A stretch of DNA of 64,000 bases from Micromonospora olivasterospora (GTDB lineage Bacteria > Actinomycetota > Actinomycetes > Mycobacteriales > Micromonosporaceae): positions 6,138,001 to 6,202,000 of the forward strand of contig NZ_VLKE01000001.1 in NCBI RefSeq assembly GCF_007830265.1, in the 5' to 3' direction. This document shows, piece by piece, positions 37,401 through 45,625 of the stretch. Position numbers and translations under genes: made by a program. The notes under the pieces are model-generated. The model made no database searches. It worked only from the letters and a program-made list of their open reading frames with translations, and was not told the DNA's origin. The number at the start of each line of letters is the position of its first letter. The first letter of the stretch is position 1.

Positions 37401-39930
37401 ATGATGGATCCGCATCGACATGGACAACGCCCCGGCCATGAGACGCGGAATCACATGCGTGAGTTCGTAATCTCCGGATTCGGCGTTCGAGAGCTTGTCG
37501 AGCCAGATCCGGTGCAGGGCTTTCCGTTGCTTCTCCGACATGCCCTTTGGATACGGAAGGAACTCTCTCAACGTCGACTGCTCGCCCCGCGCGAGGTCCT
37601 CGGCCAGCCACCGGGCCGCCCGCACGCGCAGTCCAGCCGCGTTGGTGATGCTCGGCATCGCCGACAACTGCGGGGTGTCCAACAATGAACGGTAGAAGGC
37701 GTTGGACGCTTTTCCGCCCGCCGCGCGAGAGGTGTCGAACACCTCGCCCACCCACTTGTCGAACTGCGCCACGACACGGGACGCAGAGAGCGTCGACCGC
37801 TGAATCTCCGCTAGCACTTCCTCATCGAAGCCCGGCGGGATCGACTTCGAGTTGGGCCCCGGAGTCGACATGTCCACTGCTTCGAACGTGTCGAACGGGT
37901 CCGTTTCCCACCCCAGGCCCTCGAGCTCCGGGCCAGGACCATCCGGGTCGCCGTCCACGGGACCCGACGACTGTCCGCCAGCGTCGGCATCGGCGTCGGC
38001 CGGGGGGTGCCACTCCATCGCCGCCGGTCGGCCCGGCAACGAATCAGAGACCGGGTCCGACGACCCCGAGCCCGACTCGGGCAACCGAGCCGGCCGGTCG
38101 GACGGCTGCCAGGGGGAGCCGGCCGGCTCGGGGGAGGTGGTGTCTGCCTGCATCGCCTGGGACGGGCCGCGGGGTGGGGTGGTGGAGGCGAGCAGGATGG
38201 CGTTGGGGTCGACGCTGGTCGTGGTGGTGGGCTGCGGGTGTGCGGTGGTGCGCTCGGGAAGGAGGGCGGCGATGGTGGTGGGTCGTCCGGTGCTGTCGAA
38301 CGCGGCGAGTCGGGTGCTCGACGCGAACAGGTGCCGCAGCCACGGGTCGGTGGTCGGGTCGGGTGGTTCGGGTCGGTCCTCGGCGCCGGGCACCAGGCCG
38401 TCGCGCACCTTGATGGTCGGTGGTCCGGATGGTTGTGGTTGGCTGTGGAGGGCGAACACGTGTTGTGGTTCGTTGGGTGGTGCGACCCTGACCACGACCA
38501 TCGAGCCCGGTGCCGCCCTGAGCGCGGCGAGTACGTCTTCCGGTGTGACTCCGTCGGGCCAGCCGTCGGGGTGGGCGACGCGTTCGGGTGTCGCGTCGAG
38601 GATGTCCAGGAGTTGCGGCCAGCTCGTGGTGGGGGCGAGTCGGCCGTCGGGTCCGAGGATCCGGTCGTCGGATACTGCCCGGTTGCCGGGCCGTCCGTAG
38701 GCGGTGGTGTAGGCGTCGAGGGTGGCCTGGACGCACCACCACCACGGGTCGCGGCTGTCGGGGTCCACCGGTGTCTGATCGATCCAGTCGGCGACCCGCC
38801 GCGCGGACTCGGCCGCCGCGACGGCCTGCCCGGTCGCCGCGACCGCCGGCTCCGGTGCCGCGCTGGCCGGCTCGCCGCGTCCGACCGGGTCACCACCGAC
38901 CGAGTCGCCCGACGAGGACACGTCACTGAACGGATCCCTGTCCCCGCTGTCGGGCTTGGCCGGGTCGCGACTGATCGGCTCGTCCAGTGAGGAGAGGTCA
39001 CTGACCGTGAAGGTGTCGTCGGACCTGCCATTGCGGCTGAACATGTCGTCACCGGAGACGGACAGGTCGCTGACCGTAAAGGTGTCGTCGGACCTGCCAT
39101 CGCGGCTGAAAATGTCGCCATCGGAGACGGAAAGGTCACTGACCGTAAAGGTGTCGCTGGTGTGGTCGTGGTTCGGCGTGCCGTCGGTGCGGGGGGCAAC
39201 ACCACCCGGCACCGTAGTACGGGCACCGGCCGCATCCGGCGTGCCCGGCGTCCCAGCCGTGCCCGGAGCGCCCGGCGCACCCGGCGCGCTGGGTGTGGCC
39301 GGCACCACGGACGTGCCCGGCGCACCCGGCGCGCTGGGCGTGGCCGGCACCCCGGACGTGCCCGGCGTGCTGGGGGTGGCGGGCGTGGCGTTGCCGGTGG
39401 CCTGGGCGAGTACCTGGTGGTATCCGTCGACCCAGTCCCGTTGGAAGGATCCGGCGAGGGTGTCGTGGCTGGCCGGTTCGACGCCGTACTTGCGGGCCAG
39501 GGCGGTGAACTGGGTTTCTGCCTGGCTGGTCGCTGCTGCGGTGTGCTGCTCGGGAGTCACCGGCGCCGGCGGCGCGTCGGTAGGCCGGTGTGCCGGGGTG
39601 TCCGTGCCGGATGGGGTGGTGTGCGGTGCGGTGGTGTCGGGAATGGCCGCGGCCGTGACCCGGGCGGGCAGGTCGGTGACCGCCTGCCGGACCACGTCCG
39701 CCACGGCGTTGACCTGCGCGGCGTCGAGCCTGACCACCGCAGCCGACGGCACGGCGGGCGGCACGGCCAGTGGTGCGGCGGGTAGTGGGGTGGCGGGTAG
39801 TGGGGTGGCGGGTAGTGGGGTGGCGCCGAGGATCGCGTCGAGGCTCCGGTCCACGTGGGCCCGCACGTCCCGCTCGACCGCGGCGCGCACGACCTCCGAC
39901 GGCGGCGGCGCCCCGGGACCCCCGGCACGC
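13179..39930 (-). CDS. Giant protein segment 2: proteases, beta-rich region, coiled coil, Tox-PL and WD40 domains
   Basis: This is one uninterrupted reading frame of about 8,900 sense codons. The formal frame is open back to 40,193, but translation becomes sensible only from SEVVRAAVERDVRAHV near 39,900. Order: ATPLP and collagen-like linkers; a papain-like candidate (38.3-38.8 kb); two metzincin modules (32.1-37.9 kb); a Cys-less OTU-like domain; an alpha/beta region (29.65-31.3 kb); a beta-strand-rich region (23.5-29.65 kb); helical repeats (21.4-23.3 kb); a coiled coil (20.75-21.4 kb); Tox-PL; an unassigned region (17.5-19.7 kb); two WD40 propellers; Tox-PL again; and helical sequence. TGA 13,179 is probably not the real end. 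Confidence 0.85.
15010..15500 (-). other. Tox-PL papain-like domain, copy 2
   Basis: It has the same layout as copy 1, with the cysteine codon at 15,372-15,374, histidine at 15,153-15,155 and FLDGQRGEL. Both copies keep all three presumed catalytic residues. The preceding GYETN is again led by a VDVDVD tract of slightly different length, as expected for slippage of a hexanucleotide repeat. Confidence 0.75.
15631..16560 (-). repeat. Seven-bladed WD40 propeller, copy 2
   Basis: A near-perfect tandem copy (930 matched bases, 951-base period, 317 residues) of the preceding propeller, starting again with SVVPDERGPLTGHDD. So few changes in about 930 bases point to a recent duplication or active conversion. 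Each copy contains a full set of blades, so they should fold independently. Confidence 0.92.
16582..17511 (-). repeat. Seven-bladed WD40 propeller, copy 1 (N-terminal)
   Basis: Seven blades run from GPLTGHDDVVWAVTSW to STVQLWSVSD, each with GH near the start and a VRIWD/VQIWN/VLVWD end. It is 951 bases from the next copy. Differences seen include MEGPVRIWD here versus MDGSVRIWD, and GGDVNST versus GGDANST. Propellers of this kind are usually protein-binding platforms or, in toxins, targeting domains. Confidence 0.92.
19690..20165 (-). other. Tox-PL papain-like domain, copy 1
   Basis: YETNCILTAIG supplies the cysteine (codon 20,034-20,036), VSHAVNVM the histidine (19,815-19,817) and VVFLDGQRGEL the acid, the layout of the Tox-PL (papain-fold toxin) family. 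ARGVLVTTGEG precedes the histidine. A (GTCAAC)n tract just before the cysteine encodes DVDVDVD. The DNA is nearly the same as copy 2. Confidence 0.75.
20750..21410 (-). other. Coiled-coil region
   Basis: There are about 220 residues of heptad-like, charged Gln/Ala/Leu sequence (RQRLQQATQELQRTVDDLGQ; LRDAGQHLDRVRAELPDLRR) without proline. It includes a short AARDAAQQQDAAQQQ repeat. It probably forms a long alpha-helical rod before the first Tox-PL domain. Confidence 0.75.
21440..23330 (-). other. Helical-repeat block, copy 1 (HDTDSPQTRAG)
   Basis: It begins RHDTDSPQTRAGQARRLLAP and continues as helix pairs (HRALLDAIRAGQLSAAYGYL, LTLARYGHLDDGYRYLL) with TPR/ARM-like spacing. A clear paralogue occupies 6,110-7,830 across two frame breaks. 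It always follows a beta-rich region, so it may cap or present it. Confidence 0.6.
23500..29650 (-). other. Beta-strand-rich mega-region (possible passenger or channel)
   Basis: About 2,050 residues show regular alternating strands, for example GGSVQVGLGGGSTRVGASSD, AGLSLGGAVDLPLARRL, GLEHKFGPLSVGFGTSAGV and YAKFGFTTSATQSRNRW, with Gly/Asp turns. The spacing recalls beta-barrel or beta-solenoid proteins. No enzyme motif was recognised. A translocation or channel role, as for the CpnT N-terminal half, is only inference. Confidence 0.4.
31330..32040 (-). other. OTU-like domain lacking catalytic cysteine, copy 1
   Basis: DGRDLLSAFVASEP, then LRDRVSDYLAENAGRLPAD, a long helical insertion, and ARMQVSQVAPDGVRPVGAYG followed by VHFDALVP follow the OTU protease pattern DGxCLFxAl ... 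lR..v..yl ... i.i...yg...Hyd.l. The position of the nucleophile is Asp (DGRD-LL). If the fold is right, this copy should be inactive or a binding domain. Confidence 0.45.
32063..34960 (-). repeat. Metzincin module, copy 2 (HELKHFAGVPHH)
   Basis: This is a paralogue of the preceding module, offset 3,045 bases at the protease end. The metalloprotease part (32,063 to about 32,770) matches copy 1 nearly base for base. The N-terminal part has diverged to moderate protein similarity (AMPGITNVAGLRAWAARKL versus AMPSITNAAGLRVRAARWL) with small insertions such as EHPPGLGLGAPVSL. Identity that falls off so sharply suggests gene conversion at one end. Confidence 0.8.
35108..37905 (-). repeat. Metzincin module, copy 1 (HELKHFAGVPHH)
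   Basis: The module runs from an N-terminal helical domain (FDKWVGEVFDTSRAAGGKA; LHRIWLDKLSNAESGDYEL) through beta-rich sequence (FTDSELASLRNRA) and a basic KRRR patch to a protease-like domain at about 35,110-35,720. There HELKHFAGVPHH (codons about 35,273-35,238) gives the HExxHxxGxxH zinc motif of metzincins. The usual Met-turn is replaced by DLLRGSRR. The last 700 bases are almost identical to copy 2. Confidence 0.75.
38260..38790 (-). other. Papain-like/glutaminase-like candidate domain
   Basis: DPWWWCVQATLDAY provides a cysteine at the start of a helix (codon 38,733-38,735). About 90 residues later QHVFALHS gives a histidine (codon 38,460-38,462) after the strand GSMVVVRV, and VRDGLV may supply the acid. 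The C-H-D order with a strand before the histidine fits papain-fold toxin domains found in polymorphic toxins. The exact family is uncertain. Confidence 0.5.
38980..39165 (-). repeat. Three tandem SDDTFTVSDLS units
   Basis: About 66 bases repeat three times, encoding DTFTVSDLSVSDGDIFSRDG and two variants. Each unit is acidic and Ser/Thr rich. It lies in a linker between the collagen-like stretch and the papain-like candidate; possible roles are a modification or binding motif array (inference). Confidence 0.85.
39190..39385 (-). repeat. Collagen-like Gly-X-Y / VPGAPG linker repeats
   Basis: The translation alternates PATPSAPGAPG, GTSVVPATPSAPG and GTAGTPGTPD units, with DNA repeats of about 30-50 bases. 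It is probably an extended linker. A shorter ATPLP triplication occurs at 39,778-39,830. Confidence 0.8.
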
Positions 39931-41649
39931 CAGCGCCCCCGGCGGGACGACGCCGCCGGGCGGGACGACGCCGCCTGGCAGGGGCGCGGTCGCCGGTGCG
40001 CCCGTGGTGAAGTACTGATTGAGGTGATGCCCGACGGCCAGGTGCGCGATCGAACGCAACGCCTGCCGGTCGAACTCCCCCGGCAGCGCGGCGACAACCT
40101 GCTCCGGACGTACCGCCGCCGGGATCTGCCCGCCCGCCGGAATCGACCCCGCGAGGGTTTCGGTGACCTGGGCGACCGCCCGGTCCCGGACACCGAACAG
40201 GAACTGATCGGTCAGGGCGGTGGCGGGCAGACCGACCTGAGACAGGAAAACGGGCACGGCCGGATCACCCTGCCGGGCGTCGGCCCACTCGGTGAACACC
40301 CGCTCGACCGGCACGGGCAGCCCGGCCAGGAACCGCCGCGCCTGCCCCGTCCCGGCCAACAACCCACCGTAGCGGTCCGCCAGATCCTGCTGGAACCCAT
40401 GCCACTGCTCCACCACCGGCCCACCCGCTGCCGCGACCCACGCCGGCACCGGCGCAGCCGGCATCGACAGGTTCGACACCGACCACGACGGCACCGACAG
40501 ATCCAGCTTCGGCGCGGGCAGGTCCAGCGCCGGCGCGGGCAGGTTCGAAGCCGGCAGCAGCGGCACGGGCGGGGGCGGCGGGGCCTGCGCGCCGGCACCC
40601 GCAGGCTTCGGATCGTCGACCCCAGCCTGGTACCCGGTGGACGTGTCCCCACCAACCGGTGTCGGCCCCACCGGCAGGACCGGCTTACCGTCCGGCGTGA
40701 ACGCGAGGTGAGGCACCTGCACCCGGGGCTGCATCACGGCGCGACTCAAGACCAGCCCGAGCCCGCTCGCGGCCGCCCCGCCTGCCCCCGAAATCGCCCC
40801 GGACAGAAGATCCGCACCGAGATTACCGGGGTCCCAGTACCCATCGACCATCAAGCTGGCACCGATACCGAACAGCCCCTCCCCGAGGGTCTCCGTCACC
40901 GGCCGCGACAGCACATCGGTCAGCAGATGCTTGGTGGCATCCGACACGGCGAGCTTGCCGACCGCGCCCGCGACAACGCCAGCGACCCTGCCCAACGCCG
41001 GCCCGCCCACCGTGCCGAGGAACGCCACCGCCCCCGCGAACGCCGCCTGCTTACCGACCGTCGACCAGTTCACCCCCGGCTGCAGACCATCGGTCATCAT
41101 CGACACCTCGGCCAGCAACGCAGAACCCGGCATGAACAACATCTGCATCGCCGTGCCACTCGCCGCCGACCGCACCAACGCCGAACGCAGAATCGCCTGA
41201 ATGATCGTCCGCGTCTGGGCGATGTGCGCCGCCGCCCCCACCGGATTCCAGAACCACATCGCCGCGGCGACAGCGAACTCGGCAATCATGAAGTTGAACA
41301 TGGCCAACGCCGTACGCTTGCCGACCTCCGTCTCCACGAAGAACTTCTTCTCCGCCTCGACCACGGCGAGCATCAGGTCGGCCGTCTCGGCCATCTTCCT
41401 CACAAACGGAGCGGTCTGCGCCACGAACCGGTCGAAGGCCTCACCCTCCCCCGCCTGCCGGACCGCCCTGATCGTCTGCTCCAGCAACGGACCCAGCACC
41501 GTACGCACCCGATGCTCCAGCGTTCCCAGCGTGCCGATGTCATCCCGCAACAACGGCAGCTTCGCCCGGGACACCCTCATCCCGGTGAACGCTTCCAAAG
41601 CCTGCAACCAGCTCTCGTTGAGCTCAAGGGTCGGACCGGCGGCGGCCAT
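39930..41649 (-). CDS. Giant protein segment 1: CpnT/WXG100-like N-terminal secretion domain
   Basis: Sense coding runs from ATG 41,649 to about 39,93x; the uncorrected frame then reads nonsense to a stop at 39,136. Residues 1 to about 310 are a helical WXG100-like domain with several hydrophobic glycine-rich helices (FAVAAAMWFWNPVG, VAGVVAGAVGKL). This pattern is seen in the N-terminal half of CpnT-like T7SS toxins, which serves for export and channel formation. A Pro-rich linker (APPPPPVPLLP) and a second helical domain (AWVAAAGGPVVEQWHGFQQDL to HHLNQYFTTG) follow. The frame passes to segment 2 within VPPGGVVPPG, either by deleting one base or by adding two G/C. It is preceded by the YbaB-like and WXG-like genes. 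Confidence 0.8.
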
Positions 41650-41752
41650 CGCGCACGCTCCCCTCCCTGCCCCGAATCAGGGGCACCGAGTGCGGATCAG
41701 TCAGCCGCGCTGACCGCCGCCCCAGCCTCCGACCACTTCGTTGCAGTGCGGA

Positions 41753-42082
41753 TCAGCCGCGATGACCGCCGCTCATGTCCGGAACCATGTCATTACTGCC
41801 GTCCTCCGTGTAAACCCCGTTACGGTGATAGAGGCCCAGCTTCTCGCCCTGGAACCCGGACGCGTTAGCCAGCAGACCGAGGATCCCGAGCACCTGGTTC
41901 CCGAGGAGATTCATCACAATCGCGCGAACCGCCTGGCTCTGCTCGTCCTCCCCCGCCCACCGGCATTCGGCGACGCTCATCAGCGGGTCTATCGTCCCAA
42001 TCAGCTCCTCCTTGAACTCCCCCAGCAACGGCACCCGCTGGGCCAGGGCATCCCCGTTGAAGCTGATCGCTTTTTCACTCAT
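41753..42082 (-). CDS. Small WXG-bearing partner of the giant protein
   Basis: This 109-residue, mostly helical protein carries CRWAGEDEQ, a WxG-type turn, between a first helix (VPLLGEFKEELIGTIDPL) and a hydrophobic second helix (AIVMNLLGNQVLGILGLL). It is translationally coupled to the YbaB-family gene and ends about 100 bases before the giant gene. By analogy with small helical partners of LXG/WXG toxins it could be the T7SS targeting partner of the giant protein. That is inference from position and fold. Confidence 0.7.
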   Translation of the reverse strand: MSEKAISFNGDALAQRVPLLGEFKEELIGTIDPLMSVAECRWAGEDEQSQAVRAIVMNLLGNQVLGILGLLANASGFQGEKLGLYHRNGVYTEDGSNDMVPDMSGGHRG

Positions 42083-42501
42083 GACGCCGCCCGTCCCTTC
42101 TGCCGGTCAGCCTTGTTGGAAGCCAGGCCGGTTACACCCTCGAAAAGTTCCTCCATGCTCGTGGCCGACCGCGCGATGTCGCCGAGCCCGGCATGGTCAG
42201 CCAGCAACTCGGCGGTACCCGCCATCGTCTTCCGCTGGGCGCCCTCACGAGCGGTACGCGCCGTCGTCACGATCAGGTCGGCCAGCTCCGCCGGCGCGAG
42301 TTGCCGGTAGGCGTCCCCGTTGAAGGTGATCCGGGTCAGCTCGCCCTGCCCACCCACGGTCACCGACAGCAGCTTCTTCTTGTCCTCCACAGTGGTCTTC
42401 GACCGGGCCACACGCCGGCGTACCCGGTCCGCCGCGGCCTCGACCTCGTCCAGGGCCGCACGCATCTCGACCAACAGTTCCTCGTCGCCCAACATGCTCA
42501 T
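42079..42501 (-). CDS. YbaB/EbfC-family protein (EspL-like)
   Basis: This 140-residue protein has an ideal ribosome-binding site (GAGGAGGT, six bases before ATG 42,501). An N-terminal helix of alternating charge (EEAADRVRRRVARSK pattern) is followed by LLSVTVGGQGELTRITFNGDAY and a C-terminal helix. This is the layout of the YbaB/EbfC nucleoid-associated family. Members of this family, such as EspL, occur in ESX loci where they stabilise or regulate substrates rather than act as bulk nucleoid proteins. The stop overlaps the next start by four bases (ATGA). Confidence 0.82.
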   Translation of the reverse strand: MSMLGDEELLVEMRAALDEVEAAADRVRRRVARSKTTVEDKKKLLSVTVGGQGELTRITFNGDAYRQLAPAELADLIVTTARTAREGAQRKTMAGTAELLADHAGLGDIARSATSMEELFEGVTGLASNKADRQKGRAAS

Positions 42502-42566
42502 CGCGTTACCTCCTCTACCAACTCACGGTTGGGCCGCAGCGGCGGGTTCACTTCGGCGAAACAATG

Positions 42567-45500
42567 TTAACGGCCCCGATACCGGCGGCGCTCATCCTGG
42601 ACGCCGGGACGCTCGTCAGGCGTGTCGAACTCGTCGTCCTCGACCCGCGCACCACGACCGCGCCGGCCGATCACCGCGGGCGCACAGTCGGGGTCGGTAC
42701 CCCAGACCTTCTCGTCCTCCTTCAACCAGGTGCTGCGCTGACGATCGCGGTCCTTCCCGGGCTGCCCCCCACCGGGCATGCCCGGCATCATAGGGGGCAT
42801 GAACGGCATGCCGCCCGAGCCAGGCTGCGGGGCAGGTACGCCGGCACCCGCGCCCGTGGCCATGCCGGCACCCGGTGTCGGGCCCGGCCCCCCGAGAGGC
42901 ACCCCCAACTTGTCGTGATTCAGCGCCCCGGGCGAGCCGGGTATGCCGGGCACCGACGACAGGCCCCCGGTACCGACCTGCACCCCGGGCATTTTCGGGA
43001 AGGCGGCCGAGCCGGGTTTCGTGACGTCGCCGAGCGGCGGGGGGGTGAGGTTCCCGCTCATGCCCGGCTTGGGCGACACGTTCTTACCGTCGACCGTCGT
43101 CGGGAACTGATTCTTGTCCACCGGCGGCGTGGGCCCCGTGTCAGGCCACGGCAAGTTGCCCGGGTCCTTCAGGCCCGGTACGGACCCGACCCCGCCTCCG
43201 CCCCCGCCGGACTGCCTCGACGGCTCGGGCAGCCCCAGGTTCGACCGCTGGGCGTCGTTGATCGGGATCCGGTCCAGCAGCCCGCCCTTCTGCAACGCGC
43301 CAAGCTGATCCGGATTGAGCTGACCGAGCGTCTTCGCACCGTTCGGCGCCGCCAGACCGTGCTCCCGCAGGAAGGCGGCCTGCTCAGGAGTGAGCGGTAC
43401 CTTGTTCAGTAGCCCGGCCGAATCCAGCTGCTTCAACTGCGCCGGCGTCAGATCACCCAACGAGTGCGGCTCGGGCAGCCCGAGGTGCGCCCGCTGGCCG
43501 TCGGTGATCGGGGTCCGGTCCAGCAGCCCGCCCTTTTGGAGCGCGTCAAGCTGATCCGGATTGAGCTGACCGAGCCTCGTCGCGCCGTTCGGCGCCGCCA
43601 TGCCCTTCTTTTTCAGGAAGGCGGCCTGCTCAGGAGTGAGCGGCACGTTGTTCAGCAGCCCGGCCGAATCCAGCTGCTTCAACTGCGCCGGCGTCAGATC
43701 ACCCAACGACTGCGGCCCGGGCAGCTTGTTGTTCGCCTGTGCACCGTTGGACGGGAAGAGGCTGCCCGGGCCGCCGGTGAACGGGTTGCTCGCACCGCCA
43801 CCGCCACCGCCACCCGCACCGCCACCAAAGGAGGTGCCGAAGCCGTCGCCATTGACGAACGGATTACCCGCACCACCACCGCCGCCGCCACCGCCACCGC
43901 CACCGAGGCCAGCAAAGGAAGTGCCGAGGCCGTCGCCATTGACGAACGGATTACCCGCACCACCGCCACCGCCGCCACCGCCACCGCCACCAAAGGAGGT
44001 GCCGAAGCCGTCGCCATTGACGAACGGATTACCCGCGCCCCCGCCGGCATCCGGCTTGACCGACTTGGTTATCAGGCTTCTGGGATCGAGATTGACCCCG
44101 CCGCCGCCGCCAGACGGGTTGCCCAAGCCGTCATTGGCGAACGGGGCCTGCACCGTCATGCCGCTCTTCAGCTCATTGGGGAACGGATTGCCCGCGCCAC
44201 CAGCGGCGAAGGAGCCCAACCCGCCGCTATTGGTGAACGGATTACCCGCGCCGCCGCCAACCGCAGCGCCAAACCCGCCGCCGTTGGGGAAGGGATTACC
44301 CATGCCGCCGACGTTGGCGAACGGGTTGCCCATGTTCGCGAACGGGTTACCCATGTTCGCGAACGGGTTACCCATGTTCGCGAAGGGGTTACCCATGTTG
44401 GCAAAGGGATCGCCCCAGTTGGCGAAGGGGTTGCCCATGTTCCCGAACGGATCGTTGGCGAATCCGCCATTGGGCATCCCCCCAACGTCGTTGGGCATCG
44501 GGAAAGGTGCCGGCGGCTTCGGGTCGGTGATGCTTATCGGATTGCGTGCATCGACGAACACCGACTTCAGCTTATCCGCCGCAACCAACGCCGGCTTGAA
44601 GGTCTCGATGGCGTTTTTGGCCCACATCTGGCGCAGATGCCGGTCCAGCCCGTTCCACTGCTCGACGCTGAAGGCATCGAACGGGTGATATTCCACCCAC
44701 TCCGGCGGCGTCCACAGGACGGTCATGTCCTTTGGTTTTCCCATTTTTTGGGATTCTGCGGTCGTTCTCTCCTTGGTGTTGGCGTACTGCTGGCCCAGGT
44801 CCCAGGCGTTCGACTGGCCATCGTGCAGGTCGCCATACTGGAGAGTGCTCTCGTTGAACATCCTGGCGATGACCCGGTACGGATGCTGCCAGACACCGCC
44901 CGGGTGGATCTGGGTCCACCTGTCGAAGGTGTCCTCCACCGCTACGATGAAGTCCTTCATAGCCTGCTCGACCTGGGACAGCGCCGTGTCCCAGATTTTG
45001 AACTGGGGATTGACGTCGACGAGGTACTTGTTCGCGTTCTGCACCCGACGGATCCAGGCCATTTCGGCGGAGCCTTTGAAGTCGGGGTTCTTGACGTTCA
45101 CCGACTTGATCTGGTCGGTCAGCGAACCCGAGATCCCCATCGCGTGGGTCGTCAGGTTGCCCAGGATCTCGCGAACCGACCCGATCGAGTTCGGGTCGAA
45201 CGCCTTACCCGGTCCGGCCACCTTGGGCAGGTCGTAGGCCATGCGTTCCCACGCATTGCCGAGAGCGACGACCTGGTTGTCCCCGCCGTTGATCACCTTC
45301 GTCGGGTCGGTGGTGTTGCGCGTCTGGCCCTGAGCATTTTTGTTGTTGGTCACGCCCACCCACACCGTCAGCCGGGTGACGTGCTTTATCGCCCCGTCCT
45401 GTCTCCACCTGTAGAAGGTGACCGCGTCCTTGTCGTAATCGGGCATGTAACCGCCGAGTTCCTTGTGCGAGCTGATCTGGGTGATCAGCCAGTACCCGGG

Positions 45501-45623
45501 ACCCTGGATGGTCTTCGGCCGGTAGTCATTGTTGATGGAACCCCCGTCCCCGTCGTCTCCGCCGCCGAGCACCAGCCCCAAAATGCTCGCCAGGGCATCC
45601 TCGAACGTCGCGGTGTTCGTCAT
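42567..45623 (-). CDS. Large repeat-rich T7SS-associated protein
   Basis: This protein has about 1,018 residues; ATG 45,623 is chosen, and GTG 45,626 is possible. Residues 1 to about 370 form a mixed helical domain with many Trp residues (TVLWTPPEWVEYHPF, WNGLDRHLRQMW), which may be a PPE/Esp-like substrate core. Then come NPFANMG heptads (about 44,300-44,460), glycine tracts joined by NPFVNGDGFGTSFG (43,780-44,040), two copies of an 82-residue LTPAQLKQLDSAGLL unit (43,245-43,715), a Pro/Gly linker, and a charged tail beginning TWLKEDEKVWG. That tail resembles C-termini of large T7SS-linked proteins in related actinomycetes (recollection, not searched). It is most likely secreted or envelope-associated; the exact role is unknown. 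Confidence 0.75.
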   Translation of the reverse strand: MTNTATFEDALASILGLVLGGGDDGDGGSINNDYRPKTIQGPGYWLITQISSHKELGGYMPDYDKDAVTFYRWRQDGAIKHVTRLTVWVGVTNNKNAQGQTRNTTDPTKVINGGDNQVVALGNAWERMAYDLPKVAGPGKAFDPNSIGSVREILGNLTTHAMGISGSLTDQIKSVNVKNPDFKGSAEMAWIRRVQNANKYLVDVNPQFKIWDTALSQVEQAMKDFIVAVEDTFDRWTQIHPGGVWQHPYRVIARMFNESTLQYGDLHDGQSNAWDLGQQYANTKERTTAESQKMGKPKDMTVLWTPPEWVEYHPFDAFSVEQWNGLDRHLRQMWAKNAIETFKPALVAADKLKSVFVDARNPISITDPKPPAPFPMPNDVGGMPNGGFANDPFGNMGNPFANWGDPFANMGNPFANMGNPFANMGNPFANMGNPFANVGGMGNPFPNGGGFGAAVGGGAGNPFTNSGGLGSFAAGGAGNPFPNELKSGMTVQAPFANDGLGNPSGGGGGVNLDPRSLITKSVKPDAGGGAGNPFVNGDGFGTSFGGGGGGGGGGGAGNPFVNGDGLGTSFAGLGGGGGGGGGGGAGNPFVNGDGFGTSFGGGAGGGGGGGASNPFTGGPGSLFPSNGAQANNKLPGPQSLGDLTPAQLKQLDSAGLLNNVPLTPEQAAFLKKKGMAAPNGATRLGQLNPDQLDALQKGGLLDRTPITDGQRAHLGLPEPHSLGDLTPAQLKQLDSAGLLNKVPLTPEQAAFLREHGLAAPNGAKTLGQLNPDQLGALQKGGLLDRIPINDAQRSNLGLPEPSRQSGGGGGGVGSVPGLKDPGNLPWPDTGPTPPVDKNQFPTTVDGKNVSPKPGMSGNLTPPPLGDVTKPGSAAFPKMPGVQVGTGGLSSVPGIPGSPGALNHDKLGVPLGGPGPTPGAGMATGAGAGVPAPQPGSGGMPFMPPMMPGMPGGGQPGKDRDRQRSTWLKEDEKVWGTDPDCAPAVIGRRGRGARVEDDEFDTPDERPGVQDERRRYRGR
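43245..44045 (-). repeat. Poly-Gly/NPFVNGDG units and duplicated LTPAQLKQLD units
   Basis: From 44,045 to 43,780, three units of glycine runs plus NPFVNGDGFGTSF repeat with small changes. From 43,715 to 43,245, an approximately 240-base unit encoding LGDLTPAQLKQLDSAGLLN ... LGQLNPDQLDALQKGGLLD occurs twice. Within each unit the two halves (LTPAQLKQLDSAGLL and LNPDQLDALQKGGLL) are themselves related. Confidence 0.85.
44300..44460 (-). repeat. NPFANMG heptapeptide tandem repeat (21-bp unit)
   Basis: About seven in-frame 21-base units encode variants of NPFANMG (NWGDPFANMG, NPFANVG and so on). The unit length is a multiple of three, so copy number can vary without breaking the frame. Confidence 0.9.
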
Positions 45624-45625
45624 CA

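Larger units (their letters stand above)
1..41649 (-). other. Reconstructed single giant T7SS polymorphic-effector gene (seven segments, 3' end outside window)
   Basis: Seven consecutive minus-strand segments read as one protein once small indels are repaired. At 13,196-13,200 one added G turns LSGAWSMR-stop into LSGGLVDAVTVRRWW, matching five other copies of that module downstream. At 7,094-7,096 it restores LDPATTMLDTYRA against LDPAVGALDTFRA in the upstream paralogous block. At 7,816-7,819 it restores the RHDTDTPQTRAG block. At 12,843-12,846 it restores the phase of an 11-residue repeat. No stop occurs from 7,094 to 1. Length is at least about 13,880 codons. The start is ATG 41,649 with GGGAGGGGA upstream. 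The segments and domains are listed separately. Confidence 0.75.
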
